A stretch of DNA of 5,425 bases, taken from Thermoleophilaceae bacterium. GTDB lineage: Bacteria; Actinomycetota; Thermoleophilia; Solirubrobacterales; Thermoleophilaceae. Positions 1 through 4,149 of the stretch are shown here, one piece after another. Within the stretch, counting starts at the first letter, position 1; every line of letters starts with the position of its first letter. The position numbers were made by a program, and so were the translations under genes. The stretch covers positions 1-5,425 of the forward strand of contig JACCZR010000029.1 in assembly GCA_013695855.1 (NCBI GenBank), in the 5' to 3' direction. The notes under the pieces are model-generated. The model did no database searches. It had not been told where the DNA came from and saw nothing but the letters and a program-made list of their open reading frames with translations.

Positions 1-33
1 AATACAGGCCGCCGCGCTTGCACCCCCAGTGGC

Positions 34-63
34 GAAAGCCGACGAGCGGCTCCGCGACCGGCT
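34..63 (-). terminator. Weak candidate terminator after the small Pro/Glu gene
   Basis: Read on the minus strand, a few bases after the stop codon at 70-72, AGCCG (63-59) can pair with CGGCT (41-37). There is further G/C pairing inside the stem, and a short TTT follows at 37-35. The stem is imperfect and the T-run is short, so this is only a plausible end of the minus-strand transcript. The rest of 1-69 holds nothing else I can support. Confidence 0.25.
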
Positions 64-69
64 GGGCGC

Positions 70-216
70 TCACGCTCGCTGCGCTTCGACCGGCTCGGGC
101 TCGCGCTCGGGTGGCGGCGGCTCGCGATCGGGTGGCGGCGGCTCGGGTTCGGGCTCGGGAGCTCGGACCGGCGCCGGTCGTTCGGTCTCGCGGATGGGCT
201 TGCCGATGTCACCCAT
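70..216 (-). CDS. Small Pro/Glu-rich protein of MGDIG type (48 aa)
   Basis: This short minus-strand gene runs from ATG at 216 to TGA at 70-72. The protein starts MGDIGKPIRE and continues as a Pro/Glu/Arg-rich tail with two copies of a seven-residue unit, EPPPPDR and EPPPPER (residues 25-38), which match a near-perfect 21-bp-spaced DNA repeat. It has no signal peptide, no membrane segment and no cysteine, and is probably disordered and cytoplasmic. From memory, small actinobacterial proteins beginning MGDIG(K/E)P with acidic, proline-rich tails are recurrent and uncharacterised; I cannot confirm that here. It lies 77 bases downstream of the zinc-ribbon gene on the same strand, so the two may share a transcript. 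No strong Shine-Dalgarno sequence precedes the ATG. The plus-strand reading of the same bases gives a Gly/Ser-rich chain, which I take as the shadow. The function is unknown. Confidence 0.6.
   Translation of the reverse strand: MGDIGKPIRETERPAPVRAPEPEPEPPPPDREPPPPEREPEPVEAQRA
107..145. repeat. Two-copy 18-bp tandem repeat within the small gene
   Basis: The 18 bases at 107-124 recur exactly at 128-145, a period of 21 bp or seven codons. On the minus strand this encodes the duplicated EPPPPxR unit. The in-frame period suggests the tail grew by slippage or unequal exchange within a coding sequence. Confidence 0.7.
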
Positions 217-293
217 GACGGCTCGAAATGGTACGGCAGCGGGTCACCAGGGTCGTGCCCGCCGGTTACTAGGTCACGTCGGCTGGGAGCTGC

Positions 294-682
294 CTAGCAC
301 TGCTGGTAAAAGCAAAGGCCGCCGGCCTCGCCGATGAAGCACCAGATTCCGTTGTCGTCGATCTCGTAGTCGTTGCATCCCCGGCGTTTGAGGCTTCCAA
401 CGCGCCACCCCGCTTTGGGACTTTCTTCAGCAGAGGGGGGATGCCGCGACCGCCCACAGGTCCGCTGCGCTGCGACGCACCCGAACCGGGGCACGAGTGG
501 CGCTCAGCCGGAGCGAGATCCGCCTGGCAGTGCATGCACCTGATTGCTTCGGTCTTGATCTCCTCCTTGCAGAAGGGACACACCCCACCGTGCGCCGACT
601 TGCTCGCAGGAATCGAGGCCTGGCAGTGCTTGCACCTAATGGCTGAGCCAGGCTCCGACAACGGCCATCTAGCCCCCGTCAC
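294..682 (-). pseudogene. Small zinc-ribbon protein gene, apparently frameshifted
   Basis: The minus strand encodes three close CxxC knuckles: CKHC, CPFC and CMHC, in the order IRCKHCQASIPASK, GGVCPFCKEEI, AIRCMHCQADL. This is the look of a zinc-ribbon (double-zinc-ribbon-like) protein, and metal binding is inferred from the Cys pairs. After this domain the frame degenerates into low-complexity Thr/Ser/Ala. The frame one base earlier instead gives a sensible Cys-rich end with GC-rich third positions (CNDYEIDD, then GIWCFIGEAGG, then LCFYQQC) and a stop at 294-296. The natural switch point is the run of six G on the plus strand at 435-440; one more base there would join the parts into about 129 residues. 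The start is unsure. GTG at 682 and TTG at 661 are in the ribbon frame but poorly supported. An ATG at 668 has a GGGGG run four bases upstream, but it is in the C-terminal frame and soon hits a stop. This may be a pseudogene, a sequencing error or programmed slippage. Confidence 0.55.
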
Positions 683-724
683 GCGCAGGCGGCCCCGGGC
701 GCCTGGTCGCGCCCAGCCGGTGAC

Positions 725-741
725 GGCTGTGTGCAACAGCC
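725..741. other. Perfect hairpin in the divergent intergenic region
   Basis: GGCTGT (725-730) and ACAGCC (736-741) form a perfect 6-bp stem around a five-base loop. It lies between the divergent zinc-ribbon and flavoenzyme genes. It could be an operator or an RNA hairpin in either leader, and nothing decides between these. A further inverted repeat, GCCTC/GAGGC, lies at 781-799, and a 10-bp palindrome at 769-778. I see no convincing -10/-35 pair in 683-881. Confidence 0.3.
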
Positions 742-839
742 ACCGCCCCGAGCGGTAGCGAGCGCCGCCTCGGCCGAGAAGCCTCCTCACACGCGAGGCA
801 GAAGCGTGGTATTGGCCGGTGGATTGTGAGAGGGTTGCC

Positions 840-875
840 ATGAAGCCACAGCCGTCGAGGGTCTTCAGGAGATAA
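840..875 (+). CDS. Possible 11-codon leader ORF upstream of the flavoenzyme
   Basis: An ATG at 840 is preceded, six bases away, by GAGAGGG (828-834), a fair Shine-Dalgarno sequence. The ORF reads MKPQPSRVFRR and stops at TAA 873-875. Its last sense codons, AGG AGA, are rare arginine codons in GC-rich genomes, and they also form the AGGAGA ribosome binding site of the next gene, whose GTG start is six bases after the stop. A ribosome finishing this peptide would sit on the downstream ribosome binding site, which suits translational coupling or a small regulatory leader. It is short enough to have arisen by chance. Confidence 0.35.
   Translation: MKPQPSRVFRR
867..872 (+). promoter_or_regulatory. 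Shine-Dalgarno sequence for the FAD oxidoreductase
   Basis: AGGAGA lies nine bases upstream of GTG at 882. It fixes that GTG as the start rather than a later ATG. It overlaps the end of the possible leader ORF. Confidence 0.75.
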
Positions 876-881
876 ACCCGC

Positions 882-2285
882 GTGAACACGATCCCTTTCG
901 GGACCGAGCTCGATGAGACCGCGCTGCGGGAGCTGGAGGGCGCCTTCCGCGGACAACTGGTTCGGCCCGGGGATACGGCCTACGACGAGCACCGCAAGAT
1001 CTGGAACGGGTCGGTCGACCGCCGCCCCGCCCTGATCGCACGTTGCGCCGGGGTCGCCGACGTGATTGCGGCCGTGAGGCTCGCGAGGCGCACAGACCTT
1101 CGGGTCGCCGTCCGAAGCGGGGGTCACAGCTTTCCGGGCCTGTCGGTCTGCGACGGCGGCATCGTCGTCGACCTCGGCTTGATGAAGGGGATCCGGGTCG
1201 ATCCGCAGGCGAGCACCGCGCGGGTTCAGGCGGGAGCGCTCTGGGGCGAGCTCGACCGCGAGACGCAGGCGTTCGGGCTCGCGACGACAGGCGGGATAGT
1301 CACGCACACGGGCGTCGCGGGCCTGACGCTCGGCGGCGGCATCGGATGGCTCCAGCGCAAGCACGGACTGACGATCGACCAGCTTCTCGGCGTGGACCTG
1401 ATCACCGCCGAGGGCGAGCTCGTGAAGGCGAGTCCGACGGAGAACCCCGACCTGTTCTGGGGACTTCGAGGCGGCGGGGGCAACTTCGGCATCGTCACCG
1501 AGTTCGAGTTTCGCCTCAATCCCGTGGGTCCGATCGTGCTGGCCGGGCCGATCTTCTGGCCGATCGAGGAGTCGCCGAACGTCCTGCGCTTCTACCGCGA
1601 CTGGATCGCGGACGCGCCGGACGAGCTGATGACGATCGTGCTCCACCGCAAGGCGCCGCCGCTCGACTTCGTGCCCTCGGAGCTCCATGGCAAGCTGGTC
1701 GTAGCGGTAGCCTGCTGCTGGGCGGGGCCGGTCGATGAGGGGATGGAGGTGGTTCGGCCGCTGAAGGCCTTCGGGTCGCCGGTGCTCGACCTGTGCGAGC
1801 CCAAGCCCTACCTCACCCATCAGGCGATGTTCGACCCGAGCTTTCCTCACGGGCGGTGGTACTACATGCGCACCTGCGACGTCGCAGAGCTCACGAACGA
1901 CATCATCGACATCACCGTCGAGCACTCGATGCAGATCCGCTCTCCGCTTACGACCTTCCCGATCTGGCAGATGGGGGGGGCGGTGGCTCGCGTAGACGAG
2001 GACCACACCGCCTTCAACGGGCGCGGCGCGGGCCACACGTTCAACATCACCGCCGTCAGCGAGACGGCTGAAGGCTTCGACGAGGAGCGGGAGTGGTCTC
2101 GCAACTTCTGGTCGGCCCTCAAGCCCCACCACACGAGCGTGTACGTGAACTTCCTCATGGACGAGGGCGAGGAGCGCGTCCGCGAGGCCTACGGGCCGGA
2201 GAAGCACGACCGGCTCAGGACGCTGAAGCGCCGCTACGACCCGGACAACTTCTTCCGCCTCAATCAGAACATCGCCCCGACGTAG
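882..2285 (+). CDS. BBE-like FAD-linked oxidoreductase (467 aa)
   Basis: This is a complete flavoprotein of the FAD_binding_4 (PCMH) plus berberine-bridge (BBE) type, of normal family length. The FAD-binding half covers about residues 45-215. It includes VRSGGHS at 77-83, where His82 is the expected site of 8-alpha-histidyl attachment of FAD, the glycine-rich GVAGLTLGGGIG (144-155) and GLRGGGGNFGIVTEF (194-208). The substrate half follows, and the C-terminus carries the BBE signature YDPDNFF (452-458). In plant berberine bridge enzymes a cysteine before the glycine-rich loop gives a second covalent bond; here that position is occupied by a Val/Thr stretch, so FAD should be held by one covalent bond. 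Members oxidise sugars, alkaloids, polyketides or other alcohols and amines with O2. The substrate cannot be read from the sequence. There is no signal peptide, so it is cytoplasmic. The GTG start is set by a good Shine-Dalgarno sequence. It appears monocistronic and ends convergent to the next gene. Confidence 0.93.
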   Translation: MNTIPFGTELDETALRELEGAFRGQLVRPGDTAYDEHRKIWNGSVDRRPALIARCAGVADVIAAVRLARRTDLRVAVRSGGHSFPGLSVCDGGIVVDLGLMKGIRVDPQASTARVQAGALWGELDRETQAFGLATTGGIVTHTGVAGLTLGGGIGWLQRKHGLTIDQLLGVDLITAEGELVKASPTENPDLFWGLRGGGGNFGIVTEFEFRLNPVGPIVLAGPIFWPIEESPNVLRFYRDWIADAPDELMTIVLHRKAPPLDFVPSELHGKLVVAVACCWAGPVDEGMEVVRPLKAFGSPVLDLCEPKPYLTHQAMFDPSFPHGRWYYMRTCDVAELTNDIIDITVEHSMQIRSPLTTFPIWQMGGAVARVDEDHTAFNGRGAGHTFNITAVSETAEGFDEEREWSRNFWSALKPHHTSVYVNFLMDEGEERVREAYGPEKHDRLRTLKRRYDPDNFFRLNQNIAPT

Positions 2286-2301
2286 CGCCGAGCGTCGGCG
2301 G

Positions 2302-2323
2302 CGAGCAGGAGCCCTCCCGCTCG
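2302..2323 (+). terminator. Weak hairpin after the FAD oxidoreductase
   Basis: CGAGC (2302-2306) pairs with GCTCG (2319-2323). GGA and TCC pair inside after one A/C mismatch, leaving a GCCC loop. It begins 16 bases after the stop codon but has no T-run. It is a candidate terminator only. Confidence 0.3.
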
Positions 2324-2523
2324 AGCAGGTGCCGCGCGAGTGTCAGGTCGCGCAGGGCGGCGGAGCGCCTTGGTGTGGGTGCAGGTTGCCCCGTCTACCT
2401 AGGACGATCCGAGGGCGACGCTATCGCTTGGCGCCGGGAGCGGTAGCGCGCGACCTCAGTGCGGGCCTATGGGGATCCGCCCAGTGCCCCAGCATCGCCG
2501 CAAGTGGGCCGAGGAACGACTCG

Positions 2524-2553
2524 GGGGCCCCACGCCGGGTCGCGTGAGGCCCC
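2524..2553. terminator. Strong convergent-intergenic hairpin
   Basis: GGGGCC (2524-2529) pairs with GGCCCC (2548-2553), and CACGC (2531-2535) with GCGTG (2542-2546). One C/A mismatch separates the two stems, and the loop is six bases. The hairpin starts 22 bases past the stop codon of the minus-strand secreted-protein gene and lies between two convergent genes, the usual place for a shared terminator. Neither side has a real T-tract, which is common for terminators in GC-rich actinobacteria. The rest of 2286-2575 contains no gene I can support. Confidence 0.6.
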
Positions 2554-2575
2554 GCACCGTCGCACTCCTATCGGA

Positions 2576-3433
2576 TCAGCAGCCGGGCAGAACGAAAGGC
2601 AGCTTGATGGGGATGGGGATGAGACACTGCCCTCCCGTGGAGACCGGCAGTGGGGTCGTGCCCTGGGTCGGAGTGGCTTCGCCGGAGAAGAGCCCCAGGA
2701 GAAGATTCTTCACCATGTTGAGCTGCTCGGTGACCAGGCCGACTGCCAGCTCGACGTAGGGTCGCGCCTGCTCGGGCACCTGGTCGACGAGCGAGCTGAG
2801 CAGCTCGAGCGCAGTGTCCATCGCTGCGGTGGCCAGCTCGAGTGCGTCCTGGACCTCCTGCCGTGCCTGGGGGGAGAGGCTGGCTCCCTCGAGGGCCTGA
2901 GTCAGGGAGCGCACCTCGTCCGCGCCGTCCGAGGACAGCCGGGCGATTGCCCTGGCGATACCCGGCTTGGCGGATTCGGGCACCCTGCTCATCAGTCGGG
3001 TGAGGGCGGAGATCGCCTTCTCTCGACCGCGCAGCTCGGCGTTGATCGCCTCGGCGATGTCCAGCTGAACCGCGCCGCTTGCCTCGTCGACGATGCGCGC
3101 CAGGTCCTCGGCGGCCTCGTTGTGCTGCTGTGCGAGCTTGACCGTCACGGATGCAGCCCGGCCCTTGGCGCGCCGGCTGCGGGCTCGTCGCCGCAGGCTC
3201 GCCGACTCGCGGTCCGCCGCACGCGACTGCCGGCGAAGCTTCGCCAGCTGCACTGCGGCCTTGGCGTCACGGTTTCGCTCGACAAGCGTCTCGACCATCC
3301 CGAGGGCCTGATCGGCGCTGCGGATGTGCTTGGCAACCGTCTGAGGAGACACGCTCCTGTGTGCCTCAGCGGTAACCGGCAACGCCATCGCCGCAACGAC
3401 GGCGCCGCCTATGAGTGTTGCTCGAAACTTCAT
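2576..3433 (-). CDS. Secreted helix-rich protein of unknown function, riboswitch-controlled (285 aa)
   Basis: The protein opens with a classical signal peptide: MKFR, a hydrophobic stretch to about residue 22, and an AEA-type cleavage site after Ala24. The mature part (25-285) is almost wholly helical and rich in Ala, Arg and Glu. A very basic stretch lies at about 66-93 (RRQSRAADR, RRRARSRRAKGR). Two similar segments, LMSRVPESAKPGIARAI (147-163) and LVDQVPEQARPYVELAV (215-231), look like an internal duplication. The C-terminus is different: a Gly/Thr/Pro linker (about 251-268), then a Pro/hydrophobic tail bracketed by Cys270 and the final Cys285, which could form a disulphide loop outside the cell. 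The VPExA(R/K)P motif recalls helical, exported DUF5667-like actinobacterial proteins, but I do not claim membership. ATG codons lie at 3436 and 3433, with GGGAGG (3443-3438) just upstream; I chose the second because the first leaves only one base of spacing. The gene is preceded by a c-di-GMP-I riboswitch, which suggests a role in surface, attachment or envelope behaviour (inference). Confidence 0.85.
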   Translation of the reverse strand: MKFRATLIGGAVVAAMALPVTAEAHRSVSPQTVAKHIRSADQALGMVETLVERNRDAKAAVQLAKLRRQSRAADRESASLRRRARSRRAKGRAASVTVKLAQQHNEAAEDLARIVDEASGAVQLDIAEAINAELRGREKAISALTRLMSRVPESAKPGIARAIARLSSDGADEVRSLTQALEGASLSPQARQEVQDALELATAAMDTALELLSSLVDQVPEQARPYVELAVGLVTEQLNMVKNLLLGLFSGEATPTQGTTPLPVSTGGQCLIPIPIKLPFVLPGC

Positions 3434-3443
3434 CATGCCTCCC

Positions 3444-3516
3444 TTGGCAACTGGGCTGCCTCGCATGAGCGAGGCCCCTGGCTTTGCGCCCCCGCCTCGC
3501 GGTGGGTTTGCCTTTT
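3444..3516 (-). promoter_or_regulatory. c-di-GMP-I (GEMM-I) riboswitch
   Basis: Read on the minus strand, the leader contains GGCAAACC (3512-3505), then a hairpin with paired CCC/GGG and CC/GG around a GCGA (GNRA) tetraloop. GGGCGCAAAGCC follows, ending at 3480, then a second long hairpin (GCCTCGC, 3475-3469, with GCGAGGC, 3464-3458). The closing strand TTGCC (3450-3446) pairs with the opening GGCAA. The order and sequences are those of the GEMM-I class: GGCAAACC, a GNRA-capped helix, GCAAAGCC, a variable helix, and a closing strand. By comparison with the Vibrio Vc2 aptamer as I remember it, the G contacting the ligand (about 3512), the intercalating A of GCAAAGCC (about 3485) and the pairing C of the closing strand (about 3447) all appear present. 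The aptamer ends two bases before the GGGAGG ribosome binding site, so control is probably at translation initiation. Whether c-di-GMP turns the gene on or off cannot be read directly. Confidence 0.9.
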
Positions 3517-3519
3517 CAT

Positions 3520-3533
3520 GAGGGCGTTCCCTC
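3520..3533 (-). other. Small hairpin just upstream of the riboswitch
   Basis: GAGGG and CCCTC form a perfect 5-bp stem around a four-base loop, ending a few bases before the first aptamer strand. If transcribed it would sit at the 5' end of the leader. Its role is unclear. Confidence 0.3.
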
Positions 3534-3552
3534 GAGACTGAAATGACCGAGA

Positions 3553-3595
3553 GGGCCGCTCGGGCCCCCGGCCTGGGCAAGCGGCGCAAGCCGCT
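3553..3595 (-). terminator. Two hairpins between the truncated gene and the riboswitch unit
   Basis: AGCGGC (3580-3585) pairs perfectly with GCCGCT (3590-3595) around a four-base loop, and GGGCC (3553-3557) pairs with GGCCC (3563-3567). They follow each other on the minus strand, about 100 bases after the stop codon of the truncated upstream gene. They could end its transcript and separate it from the riboswitch-controlled gene. The T-content after them is weak (TCGGTCATTTC). No recognisable promoter lies between here and the riboswitch. Confidence 0.35.
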
Positions 3596-3687
3596 CGTCG
3601 CCAAGCAGCCGCGCCGCGACCGCCCTGGACGTACCACGACAGATGACCATTGCCGGCTCGTCCATTCACCCCTTACTCGGCAACGCT

Positions 3688-3891
3688 CTAAGTCCGCTTG
3701 AGGTCGGGAGCTTTATCCTGACGAACGTCCACCCGGGTCCGGGGAGCGGGCTCCAGCGGCACGTCCCGTACGGTGCGGTAGATCGCCGCACCCACCAGGC
3801 CAAGGACCCCGTCGCTCTGCCGGGGACGCTGGATCAGGTCTCGTTCCCCGACCCACCCAAGGAGCCGGTGCCGACGGGGGGAATTGGCCTT
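3688..3891 (-). pseudogene. C-terminal remnant of an unidentified gene, cut by the IS21 element
   Basis: Upstream of the riboswitch unit, the minus strand holds 67 good codons with GC-rich third positions, ending in TAG at 3688-3690. The peptide includes LLGWVGERDLIQRP, then GVLGLVGAAIY (a mildly hydrophobic patch) and RTVRDVPLEPAPRTRVDV, and ends APDLKRT. It has no start of its own. Going upstream, the frame meets TGA at 3897-3895, just inside the predicted left end of the insertion sequence. The simplest reading is that the element inserted into this gene and the 5' part lies beyond the far end of the element, outside the window. I do not recognise the family. Overlapping frames give lower-quality, Pro/Gly/Arg-rich translations. 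Confidence 0.5.
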
Positions 3892-3905
3892 TTGTCAAGG
3901 CCGGT

Positions 3906-4078
3906 CGAAAGTGGACACCTGCGCCGGCTGAAAAGTGGATCACCTGAGCGACAGGTAGCCCTGCTGCGGAGCGAAGTCCGTAGGGGCGCAGCGGATAGCA
4001 GAGACAGGCGGCGCGCTTTCGCTGACGCCGGGCGCCCAATACTGCACCGGGATCGGGCAACGAAAAGTGCACCACCTG
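3906..4078 (+). repeat. Three IS21 subterminal repeats (probable IstA binding sites)
   Basis: CGAAAGTGGACACCTG (3906-3921), GAAAAGTGGATCACCTG (3930-3946) and GAAAAGTGCACCACCTG (4062-4078) share the core GAAA(A)GTG..CACCTG in the same direction. The second and third differ at two of 17 positions. IS21 elements are known to carry multiple short terminal repeats that bind the transposase. Two copies lie within 55 bases of the tip, and the third is about 115 bases further in. Confidence 0.7.
3959..4007 (+). other. Nested inverted repeats in the IS leader
   Basis: GCTGCG and CGCAGC form a perfect 6-bp inverted pair. CGGA/TCCG pairs inside it, and CTGCT/AGCAG and CCTG/CAGG lie around or overlapping it. 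The segment sits between the second and third subterminal repeats and encodes nothing convincing. It could fold as RNA upstream of istA or as extruded DNA. I cannot tell whether it is functional. Confidence 0.3.
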
Positions 4079-4110
4079 CCGTCGCGCTGACGACCGCCTG
4101 AGCTCTCACG

Positions 4111-4133
4111 CTCGACCGGTCCGATCGGTCGAG
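4111..4133 (+). promoter_or_regulatory. Perfect 8-bp inverted repeat before the istA start
   Basis: CTCGACCG (4111-4118) and CGGTCGAG (4126-4133) flank a seven-base spacer, and the repeat ends one base before the AAGGGGG Shine-Dalgarno stretch (4135-4141). In RNA it would be a stable hairpin touching the ribosome binding site. As DNA it could be an operator. Insertion sequences often use such structures to limit transposase translation from outside transcripts; its use here is inferred. Confidence 0.5.
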
Positions 4134-4149
4134 CAAGGGGGCACGGGAG

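Noticed and set aside
1..337. Plus-strand open frame with Gly-Gly-Gly-Gly-Ser-like runs
   Set aside because: It is the reverse reading of the Pro/Glu-rich small gene. Its continuation after the repeat is compositionally poor and overlaps the zinc-ribbon C-terminus.
806..835. Promoter for the flavoenzyme (TATTGG at 810-815 as a -10)
   Set aside because: There is no matching -35 at the right distance, and the hexamer is a poor match.
669..2207. 512-codon minus-strand open frame opposite the FAD oxidoreductase
   Set aside because: It is an antisense shadow, produced by strong third-position GC bias. It is His/Arg/Pro-rich with no motif, whereas the plus strand shows a complete known family.
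2459..3541. 360-codon plus-strand open frame opposite the secreted-protein gene
   Set aside because: It has no domain-like features. The minus strand has a signal peptide, a ribosome binding site and a riboswitch.
3541..3640. A second (tandem) GEMM aptamer upstream of the first
   Set aside because: This stretch has hairpins but lacks the GGCAAACC and GCAAAGCC signatures.
3643..4101. 152-codon plus-strand open frame crossing the IS left end
   Set aside because: It spans the junction between chromosomal and IS sequence, so it cannot be one evolved gene. Its translation shows no motif.
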